Source: Asticcacaulis sp. AC466
Lineage (GTDB): Bacteria; Pseudomonadota; Alphaproteobacteria; Caulobacterales; Caulobacteraceae
Direction: 5' to 3'
Length of the DNA: 64,000 bases
NCBI RefSeq assembly: GCF_000495815.1
Contig: NZ_AWGE01000005.1
Coordinates: 338,459-402,458 of the forward strand
Shown: positions 53,503 to 63,800 of the stretch, piece after piece
Position numbering within the stretch: position 1 is the stretch's first letter
How the letters are laid out: each line of letters starts with the position of its first letter
Notes under the pieces: model-generated
The model's input: the letters and a program-made list of their open reading frames with translations, nothing else
Database searches by the model: none
Told to the model about the DNA's origin: nothing
Translations under genes and position numbers: made by a program

Positions 53503-54449
53503 GTCTGGCCCATCGTTTCGAAGGCTCTTTTGCCGGGGACGACAGTCGTCTGACGGATGACGCGGTGCTCGAATGCAAGATTTGCTGGTATACCTACGAC
53601 CCGGTCTTAGGTGATGACGTCCGTCAGATCGAGCCGGGCACGCCGTTCTCACGATTGCCCAGCGATTGGTGTTGCCCGCAGTGCGATGGGGCGCGCGACC
53701 AGTTCATGGTCGTTTTGTCGGAAGAAGACGCCCCTTCAAATACAGCTGTATCGGCGGGGGCGGATACCGTCGCGCGTCAGGCGACGGCCAGAGGCCAAGC
53801 CCTGGCAGCGGCGTTCCGTGAAGTCTACCTCAACAAGATGCGCGACACGCCGATGTCCAACGCTTCGCTCAGCGTCGAAGCCGTAGGCTTTCGACCGTTT
53901 GGCCAACGCGTGCTTGGGGTTCTCGTTGCTCCCTGGTGCATGAACCTCATCGTCATGCCGGCCCCCGACGAGGATTGGCGGACAATGCACATCGGGGACA
54001 AGCGCATTCTGTCCTTTCCGTCGGGTGACTATGAGTTCGTTTTCAACGATCGAAGCACAACCGGACCTTACCTGGCGTGCTCGCTGTTTTCACCCATGAC
54101 CGAGTTTCCCAATCAGCTTCATGCGACGGACGTCGCCCGCGCTATCCTGATCTCTTTGTTCGATGCCGCGCACCGCGACGAGGTCTATGATGTCGATGAT
54201 ATCCGGGCGCATCGCGAACTGGAGTTGAGTGCTATGACCACTCCAGATCCCGTCGAGCCTACGTCTGTTGCAGAACCTGTCTTAGAAGGCGCGGCGATTG
54301 AGGATGCGAGCCGGGCCGCAAACGCAAAATGGACCGTCACACCGTCGCGACGGGCTTTGTTTACGGGGGGAATGTCCGACCGAAGCGCTATGTCCGCGAC
54401 GCCGTCCGGTTTGGATTCTCCATCGGCGGTCGACGCGGCGAAAGATTGA
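53499..54449 (+). CDS. hupIJ: Rubredoxin-HybE fusion (HupI-HupJ)
   Basis: A 316-aa two-domain protein. The N-terminal 70 residues are a rubredoxin with iron ligands C26, C29, C59 and C62 ('ECKICWYTYDP' and 'WCCPQCDGARDQF'). After a linker, residues 95-235 are a HybE/HupJ/HoxT-type assembly chaperone ('MSNASLSVEAVGFRP', 'LGVLVAPWCMNLIVMP', 'GDYEFVFNDRSTTGPYLACSLFSPM'). A low-complexity, charged tail ends it. In Rhizobium these are two genes (hupI, hupJ). In Rhodobacter capsulatus, which lacks a hupI name, I recall HupJ being such a fusion, so this may not be new. The rubredoxin protects against O2 during maturation. Confidence 0.85.
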   Translation: MSLAHRFEGSFAGDDSRLTDDAVLECKICWYTYDPVLGDDVRQIEPGTPFSRLPSDWCCPQCDGARDQFMVVLSEEDAPSNTAVSAGADTVARQATARGQALAAAFREVYLNKMRDTPMSNASLSVEAVGFRPFGQRVLGVLVAPWCMNLIVMPAPDEDWRTMHIGDKRILSFPSGDYEFVFNDRSTTGPYLACSLFSPMTEFPNQLHATDVARAILISLFDAAHRDEVYDVDDIRAHRELELSAMTTPDPVEPTSVAEPVLEGAAIEDASRAANAKWTVTPSRRALFTGGMSDRSAMSATPSGLDSPSAVDAAKD

Positions 54450-54453
54450 GCTG

Positions 54454-55263
54454 ATGTCGGCCGAGTTGCGTATAGATATCGACGATGACAACCCGGGGGA
54501 TCCATTGTCCTTGCGTGCACCAGCCGGGGCAAACCCGGCTGTGACCGTCATAGGCAAGACGACCGTACAGGCCATGGCGTTACTGCCGCTTCTTTTCAAC
54601 CTGTGTCCGTCTGCCCATCGGCTGGCTGCGGCCATGGCCATGGAAGCGCCGATTGAGATGGACTGGCCAAGACATCTCCTGCGCGACGACCTGCGTGAAC
54701 AAGCCCTGGTTATCTTGCGTGACTGGTCAGTCGCCCTGCGCGGAGTGCCTGACGCGGACTCACTGCGAGGGTTGTCGTTACTTAGGTCCGACCAGTTACC
54801 GCAATTGGCGCAGGCTCTCCAGGTATTTGGAAATCGGGCGATATCCGTTGTCGCAAACTGGAATGAAAACTGGGGTTATTGGGACAATCAGAGCCTTTTG
54901 GAGCGTATGGAGCATCGTCTTGCCGCGGCCCTGATGTTGTGCGACCAATTGCGGCTTGACCAGTGCGGCGGATGTTACGGTAGCGATGCGACGGGTGAAG
55001 GATGGGCACTGGCGGCACGCGGCCGTCTTGTACACCGTGCGGTGATCTCAAATGGACGTATCACAGCCTATAGCATCGATACGCCAACTGAGCGTATGAT
55101 ACGGGACGGTTCACTGAAAGGCCTTTTGGTTTCAGCTTGGCGGTCTCCGGTGAGCGTGCGAAAATCTGTTTTCGACCTGGCCTTGGCTTGCGCAAACCCC
55201 TGTGTCGCGATCAGGATTTCGTCGACGCCTGCCGGCACGACAAAGGGAGGCGCTGGTGCATGA
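54454..55263 (+). CDS. hupK: HupK, large-subunit-like scaffold
   Basis: A 269-aa HupK-family protein, distantly related to the hydrogenase large subunit and thought to be a scaffold for Ni-Fe(CN)2CO assembly under air. A trace of the C-terminal ligand motif is seen in 'DLALACANPCVAIRI' near the end, but the full N-terminal CxxC block is absent. A 'CGGCYG' is seen mid-protein ('RLDQCGGCYGSDAT'). ATG 54454 is 4 bp after the HupIJ stop, and hypA overlaps its end by 8 bp. Confidence 0.8.
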   Translation: MSAELRIDIDDDNPGDPLSLRAPAGANPAVTVIGKTTVQAMALLPLLFNLCPSAHRLAAAMAMEAPIEMDWPRHLLRDDLREQALVILRDWSVALRGVPDADSLRGLSLLRSDQLPQLAQALQVFGNRAISVVANWNENWGYWDNQSLLERMEHRLAAALMLCDQLRLDQCGGCYGSDATGEGWALAARGRLVHRAVISNGRITAYSIDTPTERMIRDGSLKGLLVSAWRSPVSVRKSVFDLALACANPCVAIRISSTPAGTTKGGAGA

Positions 55264-55597
55264 GATGTCGATCTGTGAAAGCCTCGTTCAGACCATCGAA
55301 GCCCATGCCCGCAGCGATGACTTCACCAAGGTTTTGCGGCTGCGCCTGGAAATCGGCTGCTTCGGTGGCGTCGAGATAGAGGCCTTGAGGTTTGGTTTCG
55401 ACGTCGTGACACGTGGGACCTGTGCCGAAGGCGCGGAACTGGACATACTCAGCTTGCCCGGCAAGGCGTGGTGTTTCGGTTGCGACACCGGGTTCGATAC
55501 CGACAGTCGTGTTAGCGATTGTCCAGTATGCGGCAGCGGCCGTATCCGGGTAACCGGTGGAGACGAGTTGCGTATCAAAGATATGGAGGTGATCTGA
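55256..55597 (+). CDS. hypA: Nickel chaperone HypA
   Basis: A 113-aa HypA that delivers nickel, with HypB, to the large subunit. GTG 55256 gives the conserved start (V/M)-H-E-M-S, in which His2 is the nickel ligand, with GGGAGG as ribosome-binding site; this rules out the longer frame. The zinc site is two CxxC pairs ('WCFGCDT' and 'DCPVCGS'). It overlaps hupK and shares TGATG with hypB. Confidence 0.92.
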   Translation: MHEMSICESLVQTIEAHARSDDFTKVLRLRLEIGCFGGVEIEALRFGFDVVTRGTCAEGAELDILSLPGKAWCFGCDTGFDTDSRVSDCPVCGSGRIRVTGGDELRIKDMEVI

Positions 55598-56556
55598 TGT
55601 GTACAGTATGCGGGTGTTCTGGTGAGGGCGCTAAGATGGAAGACGGCCATAAGGCGCACGGTCATGGTCTCCACCATGGACATCAACATGATCATGGGCA
55701 TCACCACGATCACGACCACGGACATGATGAGGGTCACGATCATGCCCATCACGACCACGATCACCAACACGGCGCGTCAGGCGACCTGGACTACGGCTCG
55801 GGTCCCGCCCATGCCCATGCACCGGGCCTGTCGCAGGCCCGGATGATTGAGATCGAAACCAATATCCTCGCCAAGAATGATGGCTACGCGCAGGAAAACC
55901 GGCACAGGCTCGAGGCCGCGTCCATACTGGCGCTCAATCTGGTGTCCAGCCCAGGTTCAGGCAAGACCACGCTGCTGGTCGAAACGATCCGAAAGCTGGA
56001 GGGCAGGATTCCCGTCGCCGTTATCGAAGGCGATCAGCAAACCACCAATGATGCCGATCGTATCAGAGCGACGGGCGTGCGTGCGCTTCAGATCAACACG
56101 GGTAAAGGATGCCATCTCGATGCCCATATGGTCGGACACGCCATAGATCACCTAGCGCCGGACGAGCAATCCGTTCTCTTCATCGAAAACGTCGGCAATC
56201 TCGTCTGTCCGGCCGCCTTTGATCTGGGCGAGGCCGCCAAGGTGGCGATCTTGTCGGTCACGGAGGGTGAGGACAAGCCGTTGAAATATCCGGATATGTT
56301 CGCCGCGGCAAAACTCATGATCCTGAACAAGACCGACCTTTTGCCTCACCTGGATTTTGATATTGAGGCCTGTGAGGCCAATGCCCGGCGTGTCAATCCT
56401 GACATCGCCGTCATACGTCTGTCCGCCCGCACGGGTGAGGGGATGGACGCATGGATAGATTGGATTCGCGCTCAGCAGGTTGTTGGGCTCGAACGCCTGA
56501 TTTCCGATGCCGAAGCCCGGCTTGCCGACCTGCGCGCAGCGCGCAGCCACGTTTAG
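55597..56556 (+). CDS. hypB: GTPase HypB with histidine-rich nickel store
   Basis: A 319-aa HypB. The N-terminal 'CTVCGC' (C2, C5, C7) is the high-affinity nickel site. Residues 18-80 are extremely histidine-rich (23 His by my count, mostly His/Asp/Gly repeats), the nickel-storage region found in Bradyrhizobium and Rhodobacter HypB but absent from the E. coli one. The GTPase domain has '[11 protein letters not shown]', '[13 protein letters not shown]', '[11 protein letters not shown]' and 'LNKTDLL'. It loads Ni2+ into HupL and HupV through GTP hydrolysis. TGATG start coupled to hypA. Confidence 0.95.
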   Translation: MCTVCGCSGEGAKMEDGHKAHGHGLHHGHQHDHGHHHDHDHGHDEGHDHAHHDHDHQHGASGDLDYGSGPAHAHAPGLSQARMIEIETNILAKNDGYAQENRHRLEAASILALNLVSSPGSGKTTLLVETIRKLEGRIPVAVIEGDQQTTNDADRIRATGVRALQINTGKGCHLDAHMVGHAIDHLAPDEQSVLFIENVGNLVCPAAFDLGEAAKVAILSVTEGEDKPLKYPDMFAAAKLMILNKTDLLPHLDFDIEACEANARRVNPDIAVIRLSARTGEGMDAWIDWIRAQQVVGLERLISDAEARLADLRAARSHV

Positions 56557-56567
56557 GAAGCCCCATC

Positions 56568-58079
56568 ATGGATATTGTGCCCGCCGTTCTGGTCGTGGAT
56601 GATGAAATCCGCTCCGTAGAAGCCATAGAGCTCAATCTCGAGGACGAATTTCGGGTACTGACGGCGACCAGTGCCGCGCAGGCGCTCGAATTGCTCGAGA
56701 ATGAATGGATCGGCGTTGTCATCTCCGACCAACGCATGCCTGGCATGTCCGGAGTCGATTTTCTGACCCAGGTGCGCGAACGCTGGCCCGATGTCGTGCG
56801 CATCCTGATCACGGGTTATACGGATGTCGAGGACATTGTCAGATCGGTGAATGAGTCAGGCATCTATCAGTTCATCGCCAAGCCCTGGCACCCGGACGAA
56901 CTGATACTGGCGGCGCGAAACGGGTTGGCACTTAACCGGTTGCAGCACGACAACGAGCGTCTGATGCTCGAACTGCGCATGGTGGCGCCGGCGGTGGAAG
57001 ATCGCCTCAAGGCCCGGCAGGCTCAGGCCGAGGACGCCTTCAGCTTCCAGACGGTGATCCGCGGGGCGCATTCCTCCATGAACGCGGCGTGTGCGCTGGC
57101 CGAAAAGGTGGCAGGCTTCGATATTCCAGTTCTTATCCAGGGCGAAACCGGGACGGGAAAGTCTCTGATCGCCCGCGGCATTCACTATGGCAGTCCGCGC
57201 CAGGCCGCTCCGTTTTTTGCCGCAACCTGTACGGGCCTCAGCGATGAGGCGCTCGAAAGCGAATTGTTCGGACACCGCAAAGGCGCCTTTGTCGGCGCAA
57301 CGGAAAGCCGGGTCGGTTTGTTTGAACAGGCACACGGCGGGACGGTGCTTTTACACGACATCGCCGATATCAGTCCGACATTTCAGATGAAGCTGATGCG
57401 CTTCCTGAAAGAGGGCGAAATCCGGCCCTTCGGCTCGAACATCCCGCGCACTGTCAATGTGCGTATCCTTGCGGCGACGCGGCGAGATCTAAAGGCCGAT
57501 GTCGCGGCGGGCCTGTTTCGTGAAGACCTCTATTATCGCCTGGCCGTCAGCCCCATACTCTTGCCGCCGTTGCGCGATCGCCGGGAAGATATCGCCGCCA
57601 TTGCGACCGAACTGCTCCAGCGGGCGACGCTGCGCTACGGTAAACCGGTGGCGGGTTTCACGCGTGAAGCACTGGCCGTGCTCCGTCGCTATGCCTGGCC
57701 CGGCAATATCCGCGAGCTAGAAAATCAGATCGCGCGCATGTTGATGCTGAGTGGAACGGCCACGTTGGGGGCGGAACTTATCGACACCCATATCCTTCAC
57801 GCCGAAGGCCCCGAAGCGGTTCCGGATGAAGTCGCCGAAGCCATGTTGGGCGGTGGCGGTGATCTTAAGGACCGGGTCGAGCGCATGGAGGCGCGCATTT
57901 TGCGCGAAACCCTCATCCGCCATCGCTGGAACAAATCGCGGGCCGCTGAAGAACTGGGGCTGTCGCGCGTCGGACTGCGGGCAAAGCTTGACCGTTATGG
58001 CATCTCTGACGGCCGTATTTCCGCAGTTGACGATCGCGTGGTCGCCCTGCCCACGCGCCAACTTGGCCGGGAGGTCTGA
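56568..58079 (+). CDS. hupR: HupR/HoxA-type NtrC-family regulator with altered AAA+ motifs
   Basis: A 503-aa regulator: receiver domain (D11/D12, phospho-acceptor D54 in 'ISDQRMPGMSG', K105 in 'AKPWHPDE'), AAA+ domain (about 160-400) and Fis-type helix-turn-helix ('RWNKSRAAEELGLSRVGLRAKL'). Walker A is good ('QGETGTGKSLI'), and the arginine-finger region 'FREDLYYRL' is present. However, the sigma54-contact loop reads GAFVGA (239-244) rather than GAFTGA, and Walker B reads 'TVLLHDIADIS' (His-Asp at 263-264) where the family has Leu-Asp-Glu. Both changes suggest it does not power sigma54 open-complex formation. HupR of Rhodobacter acts with sigma70 in its unphosphorylated state, which this fits. 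It is the transcription activator of hupSL. Confidence 0.92.
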   Translation: MDIVPAVLVVDDEIRSVEAIELNLEDEFRVLTATSAAQALELLENEWIGVVISDQRMPGMSGVDFLTQVRERWPDVVRILITGYTDVEDIVRSVNESGIYQFIAKPWHPDELILAARNGLALNRLQHDNERLMLELRMVAPAVEDRLKARQAQAEDAFSFQTVIRGAHSSMNAACALAEKVAGFDIPVLIQGETGTGKSLIARGIHYGSPRQAAPFFAATCTGLSDEALESELFGHRKGAFVGATESRVGLFEQAHGGTVLLHDIADISPTFQMKLMRFLKEGEIRPFGSNIPRTVNVRILAATRRDLKADVAAGLFREDLYYRLAVSPILLPPLRDRREDIAAIATELLQRATLRYGKPVAGFTREALAVLRRYAWPGNIRELENQIARMLMLSGTATLGAELIDTHILHAEGPEAVPDEVAEAMLGGGGDLKDRVERMEARILRETLIRHRWNKSRAAEELGLSRVGLRAKLDRYGISDGRISAVDDRVVALPTRQLGREV

Positions 58080-58081
58080 CA

Positions 58082-58372
58082 ATGTGCCTAGGTATTCCGG
58101 CCCAAATAGTGGCTATCTCCGATCCTGACCATTGCATGGGCATGGTCGATATCTCCGGCGTGCGCCGCGAAGCGGACCTAACCTGTGTTGCGGGCGACAA
58201 TCTTGACGACCTGGTGGGGGCATGGGTGCTGGTTCATGTCGGGTTTGCCATGAGTATCATCGATGAAGACGAGGCGCGGACGACGCTGGAGCTCCTGGCT
58301 GCCCTGGGGGACGCCGAGGCCGAACTGGCCGCGATGCGCGATAGCCAGGTGTCCCTTGAGGCAAGCCAATGA
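58082..58372 (+). CDS. hypC: HypC hydrogenase assembly chaperone
   Basis: A 96-aa HypC: start 'MCLGIPAQIVAIS' with the essential Cys2, a central 'GDNLDDLVGAWVLVHVGFAMSIID' and an Ala/Glu-rich helix. With HypD it carries the Fe(CN)2CO intermediate to the large subunits. It begins 2 bp after the hupR stop and overlaps hypD by ATGA. It is distinct from HupF of the same island. Confidence 0.93.
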   Translation: MCLGIPAQIVAISDPDHCMGMVDISGVRREADLTCVAGDNLDDLVGAWVLVHVGFAMSIIDEDEARTTLELLAALGDAEAELAAMRDSQVSLEASQ

Positions 58373-59502
58373 AATATCTCGACGAATTTCGTGACCCCGA
58401 GCTGGCGGGTGCGCTACTTGACCGGATTTCGCGACTTGTGACGGAAGCGGGGGGGACCCGCGAAAAGCCGCTGTACATCATGGAAATCTGCGGGGGGCAC
58501 ACCCATGCCATCTTCCGCTATGGTCTGGATCGGATGGTGCCCGAAGGTCTTGAATTCATTCATGGCCCGGGGTGCCCGGTCTGCGTTCTCCCCATGAGCC
58601 GGGTCGACGACTGTGTCGATATCGCCGAGCGCGAGGGTGTGATCTTTTGCACTTTCGGCGATGCCATGCGGGTGCCGGGAACGCGTAAATCCCTGATGCA
58701 GGCCCGCGCTGAGGGCTGCGATATCCGCATGGTCTATTCGCCCTTGGATGCTCTGGCCCTGGCGCGCCGCCATCCCGATCGTGAAGTGGTCTTCTTTGGC
58801 CTCGGCTTCGAGACCACAATGCCGGCGACGGCCGTGACGCTTCTGCGCGCCCATGGCGAAGGCGTGCGTAACTTCACACTTTTCTGCAATCATGTCCTCG
58901 TCCCGCCCCCGATCCGCGCCCTTTTGTCCGATCCTGACATGCGTATCGATGGCTTCGTCGGACCGGGGCATGTCTCAATGGTGATAGGCAACGCTCCCTA
59001 CAATTTCGTTGCCGATGTCTTTGGCAAGCCGCTCGTCGTTGCCGGGTTCGAGCCACTAGATCTGCTACAGGCGGTTGCCATGGTCTTGCAGCAGATTGTC
59101 GACGGGCGGGCACAAATCGAAAACCAGTATGCACGCATCGTCCCCGAAAACGGAAATCCTGCCGCCTTGAAAGCCATCGACACCGTATTTGAGGTGCGGG
59201 CCAGTTTTGACTGGCGCGGCCTGGGCGAGATCGAAAACTCAGGCGTCAAAATTCGCGATGCCTTTCGCGACTTCGACGCCGAAGTCCGGTTCTGTGTCGG
59301 ATATGCCCTGGGTGAGGCCTCGGGCCGAGAACCGGAGGGCTGTCGATGCGGTGACGTCATCAAGGGGCAGATCAAACCGCTGGCCTGTCCTAAATACGGC
59401 GTTGAATGCCGGCCCGAACATCCGCTGGGGGCGCTGATGGTGTCATCGGAAGGCGCGTGCGCCGCCTATTTCCAGTACGGAGGCGAACGACCGGCCGCAT
59501 GA
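58369..59502 (+). CDS. hypD: HypD scaffold protein
   Basis: A 377-aa HypD, the iron-sulfur protein on which the Fe(CN)2CO unit is built. The Cys-containing blocks 'EICGGHTHAIFRYG', 'GPGCPVCVLP' and 'HVSMVIGN' (active-site motifs) and the C-terminal [4Fe-4S] cysteines 'CRCGDVIKGQ', 'LACPKYGVEC' are all present. ATGA overlaps at both ends couple it to hypC and hypE. Confidence 0.95.
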   Translation: MKYLDEFRDPELAGALLDRISRLVTEAGGTREKPLYIMEICGGHTHAIFRYGLDRMVPEGLEFIHGPGCPVCVLPMSRVDDCVDIAEREGVIFCTFGDAMRVPGTRKSLMQARAEGCDIRMVYSPLDALALARRHPDREVVFFGLGFETTMPATAVTLLRAHGEGVRNFTLFCNHVLVPPPIRALLSDPDMRIDGFVGPGHVSMVIGNAPYNFVADVFGKPLVVAGFEPLDLLQAVAMVLQQIVDGRAQIENQYARIVPENGNPAALKAIDTVFEVRASFDWRGLGEIENSGVKIRDAFRDFDAEVRFCVGYALGEASGREPEGCRCGDVIKGQIKPLACPKYGVECRPEHPLGALMVSSEGACAAYFQYGGERPAA

Positions 59503-60548
59503 ACAAGCCCTATATCCACAAAATCACCTCTAAGACCGTAACCATGGCTCACGGCGGCGGTGGCAAGGCCATGCGAGACCTGATCGAGGACGTCTTTGTC
59601 AGCCGTTTTCGCAATCCTGAAACCGGCGATATGGAAGATCAGGCGCGGCTGGACCCCGGCGACCTGATCCGGGCAGGTGGGCGCCTGGCGTTCACTACGG
59701 ATGGCTTTGTTGTCGATCCGTTGGAGTTCCCGGGTGGCGATATCGGTAAACTGGCGGTATGGGGCACCGTCAACGACCTCGCGGTTGGCGGGGCGGTTCC
59801 CAAATGGTTGTCCGCCGCCTTCATTATTGAAGAAGGCATGGACATCGAACATCTGCGCGCGATCGCTCAATCCATGCGCGATGCGGCCGATAGGGCGGGC
59901 GTGGCCATTGTCACCGGCGACACAAAGGTCGTCCCGCGTGGCGCTGCCGACAAGGTGTTCATTACGACAGCTGGGGTCGGTGTCATTGCCCCGGGTGTTG
60001 AGCTTGCGGCCAGCAAGGTACAGCCGGGTGACGTCGCCATCGTCAACGGATTTTTGGGTCACCATGGCGCCACCATCTTGCAGGCGCGCGGTGACATGCA
60101 GTTGGAAAGCGACATCATCAGTGACTGCGCACCGCTTAATGCCCTGATGCAAGCGGCCATGAGGGCAGCGCCCAACCTGCGCTGCGCCCGGGACGCGACG
60201 AGAGGGGGCTTAGCTTCCGCCCTCAATGAAATAGCCGCGGCATCCAATCTAATCATAAGGCTCGACGAACAGGCCTTGCCTCTAAAGGCAGACATTCGCG
60301 GTTTTTGCGAAATACTGGGTTTCGATCCCCTATACCTTGCCAATGAAGGACGTCTGGTCCTGTTCGTCCCGCCATCGGAAGCCGAAGCCGCCCTTGGGGC
60401 CATGCGCAGCGTGCCGGAAGGCGTCGATAGCGTCATCATTGGCCAGGCGCATTCCGGCAAGACGCCGCGTGTTGAGATGAGAACGACGTTTGGTGGAACA
60501 CGCATCGTTGACATGCTGGTCGGTGAGCAATTACCCAGAATTTGCTGA
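59499..60548 (+). CDS. hypE: HypE thiocyanate-forming dehydratase
   Basis: A 349-aa HypE (PurM/AIRS fold): N-terminal 'VTMAHGGGGKAMRDLI' and the C-terminal peptide 'GEQLPRIC', whose last Cys is carbamoylated by HypF and dehydrated with ATP to a thiocyanate. The ATG overlaps the hypD stop as ATGA; the longer upstream frame is a hypD shadow. It is the last hyp gene of the island. Confidence 0.95.
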   Translation: MNKPYIHKITSKTVTMAHGGGGKAMRDLIEDVFVSRFRNPETGDMEDQARLDPGDLIRAGGRLAFTTDGFVVDPLEFPGGDIGKLAVWGTVNDLAVGGAVPKWLSAAFIIEEGMDIEHLRAIAQSMRDAADRAGVAIVTGDTKVVPRGAADKVFITTAGVGVIAPGVELAASKVQPGDVAIVNGFLGHHGATILQARGDMQLESDIISDCAPLNALMQAAMRAAPNLRCARDATRGGLASALNEIAAASNLIIRLDEQALPLKADIRGFCEILGFDPLYLANEGRLVLFVPPSEAEAALGAMRSVPEGVDSVIIGQAHSGKTPRVEMRTTFGGTRIVDMLVGEQLPRIC

Positions 60549-60896
60549 TCGACGTCGAATAATTTTTGGCACGCGAGCAAATCGGTTTCAGCCGCGCCAC
60601 AAGCGTTTTCAACAACGCTTCCCGAAAAGCGTGTGCGTTGACGGGAATAAAAATTATTTAAAAACAACAATATGAAGAGAATTATCTAATCCAAATCAAA
60701 TTTGGAATGGGGACTCACATTCCCCGTCGATCCGCATTAACGACATTAGTACGCCCTTCCGTCCACCGGTATTTATTGTGACTGAATTGACACAGATGCG
60801 GCGAATCTATGACCGCTAGTTTACAGTATACGATATATATTATTTCATCGGTTGCACCACCAGTTGAATCGTGTGGAGAGGTAAGGGGCAATATCG
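60549..60896. promoter_or_regulatory. 348-bp gap between hypE and the last receptor
   Basis: No gene is evident. Several short hairpins are seen: AAGCGTT at 60601-60607 with its complement at 60614-60620, and TCCAAAT-cn-ATTTGGA near 60692. None is followed by a clear T-run, so a rho-independent end for the hyp transcript is not proven. A TTGACA at 60787-60792 followed by ATCTAT at 12 bp may be the receptor promoter. The receptor ATG lies at 60897 with GAGAGG about 20 bp before it. Confidence 0.4.
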
Positions 60897-63800
60897 ATGT
60901 CAAGATTATTGAAGTACAGTACGGCCATAGCTGTGTGTCTGGGTGTTTGTGTCGCGGGTGGAGCCTTTGCGAGCGAACCGCTTTCACCGGGCGCGTCGCA
61001 GGACGCCACCGAGGGGCAGCCTGCGCCAGCCGAAAAGGTCAAGGCGGGAAAAGCCAAGAAAAAGGTGGACAAAAAAGAGGATGCGTCTGCGGAGCAGGGC
61101 TCAGATATCGCTGAAGTCGTGGTCACTGGCTCTCGTATCCGCCGTAGCCGTCCCGGCGTAACGGTCGTCAATAGCGACCTCCTGTCAACGCGTGGGGCCG
61201 GACGGCTTGACGACACCTTGAGTGCGCTGCCGCAGGTTGCGCCCATGTTGGGGGAAAAAGGCAGCAATGACCCGCGCCTTGGGCCAGCACGTATAAACCT
61301 TCGCCGTCTGGGGGCTGGCCGCACCCTCACCCTCCTGAACGGCGAGCGAATGAGCAATGATGTCTATATCATCCCCGGTACGCTGGTGGAACGGGTGGAC
61401 ATTCTGACAGGCGGCGCTTCGGCGGTGTATGGGTCTGACGCTATTGCCGGGGTGATCAACTTCATTGTCAAAAAGCGATTTAACGGGCTGGTCATCGATT
61501 CGGAAATGAGTACTCAGGAGAGTACAAATGACGATCCGTTTTATGAAAAGCTATTAGCCGACGGGGGCTATCCGCAGCCAAAGAAGGTTGCGTGGGGCGG
61601 AACCCAAACCTATACGACCATTGCCGGCGGCCACAATATTGCCGGGGGTAAGGGCAACATAAGTCTGTTCGCTGGCTTCCGCCGTTCCGAGCCTATGAAA
61701 TTCAGCATGTTTGATCGTACAGCCTGTCCTTTGTACATGAACGTGCAACCTGTGCCTGACATGCAGACCAACGATACCTGGTCTTGCGGGTTCAGTGAGT
61801 ACAATCCGTACCACTGGTTCGGTGCAGGTGATGGTGGCTATACAAATGCCAAGGATGGATCGCGGACGTGGCGTCCATATGACGTCAACGACATCGTTCG
61901 GACGCCGCAAAACGACTATCTGCAACGAGAGACGAAGACGCTAAATGCAGGCGGCTTCTTCACCTATAACCTGACCGATAAGATTACCTTCGACACCAGC
62001 CTCTTGACCACTGGCTACGAGCAGCGTGGCCAAAACGCGCAAGCCGTCAACTTCTATATTGATGGCGCCGATGTGGCCTGCGACAATCCACTTCTCGGCG
62101 CTCAGCAAGCCCAAATTTTGTGCGGACCGGACGCCGGCGTGGCAGGAAAAACCGGAACCCTATATGCAGCGATCTTTAGGCCCGATTACACAAACCAGTA
62201 CAATATTAAGACCTACGATGTTCGAGCGGCCGCCCATTTGTCCGGTCGTATGAGCAGCGCACTTAATTTCGACCTGAGCGTTCAACGGTCGCGTCGGACT
62301 GAAAAATATCTCGGCACCGATATCTTTGATTGGTGGGCAACCAAGGATTTATACAAGAAGGCTCTGGACGTCGTAAATGTAAATGGCGTGCCGACCTGTC
62401 GCTCCGTCGTTGACGGCAGCGATCCGAACTGCGTGCCGTTCGACGTCTTTAGTTCCAAAGGTCCAAATCCCGATGTTTGGAAATACGTTACGCTAACGGG
62501 CGGAAGCCGCGTCATCACCGAACAATTTGTAGCGACGGGCGCTATCAACGGCACATTGGAAACCTACGGTATAAAATCACCTTGGGCCACGGACGCCGTT
62601 GGTTACGCCGTCGTCGCTGAACACCGGTGGAACCGCGCCGCAGAAGAAGGTAGCGGCGCTTATTCCTGGTGGTCGCGCTACGACAATAGTGACAGTGTGA
62701 ACGAACTGGGTGGCGAATTGGATGTGCCGCTGATTCAGGATGTTCCTTACGTCAAGCAGCTATCGATTAGCGGTGGCTATCGACTGTCAAAATATAAGTC
62801 CATCAAGGACCCTCTGAAAACCTGGAAGATGGAGGTAAACTACATAATTGTACCCGGTCTCGGCTTCCACGCCAGCGTCAATCGCGCCATCAGGCAAGGG
62901 GTTCTTGAGCGTCTGCAACAGGCCAGCCCATATTCCGGTACATTCCGGGACTATTGTGCACCTCCGGGACCAGGCTCAAATCTGGAGAGATACAGCTACA
63001 CTCAATGTTCGAGCTCTGGCATGACGCAGGCGCAGTATGACGCGTTGTCGAACTACAAGGCCTGCGATAACAACGGATATTGCCCCGTACTGTACCGTCC
63101 GGGCGGAAACCCCAACCTTCAGCCGGAAACCTCAGACAGCACCACGATTGGACTGGCATTTCAGCCGAAATTCCTGCCCAATTTCAACCTGACGCTCGAC
63201 TATTATGACATTAACGTCAAAGGCGCGTTCAACTGGGTGCGGACAGGTATTGTCGCGGATCAATGCTACAATCAGCACGTAGATTTCTATTGCGGGCTCA
63301 TCAAGCGGGATCCGACAACAGGAGCCGTGACCGAGATCAATGCAATGTATCAAAATTCCGGATTCGTGCGGAATAAGGGATACGACCTGAGCATGAACTA
63401 CTATATCCCCGCGCTCAAGGTCGGCGATCATGCCTTAGGATCCTTGGGTCTCGCCTATAACGGTTCTTTCCTCACCGGGTATGATCAAGCCTTCGCTCCT
63501 GGTGCGCCGGTATATTCCTGCCTGGGCTATTTCGGTTTCTACTGCGATGCGCCATGGCCAAAATATCGTCACTACGCCTCCGCCAGCTGGGGAATGCCCT
63601 GGAAGGGCAGGCTTACGCTTGCCTGGCGTTATGCCTCATCCACCACAAACTCGAAGCTTGCGCCCAATGCCCCCCTGGCAAGCGCGCCGTCGTGGAACAA
63701 TACGGATAGCTATCCTCTGATACCGAAGCTGCCGGCCTCCAGCTACTTCGATCTGGCGCTTAATTATCCGATTACAAAAGACGTTGAACTGCGTTTCAAC

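Noticed and set aside
52777..53652. Minus-strand 291-codon frame over hupH and hupIJ
   Set aside because: Crosses two genes whose frames are supported by family motifs; its translation is low-complexity and unrelated to known proteins.
55650..55790. Tandem-repeat-like DNA (CATCACGACCACG-type units)
   Set aside because: It is the His/Asp/Gly codon run of the HypB nickel store, not an independent repeat or CRISPR.
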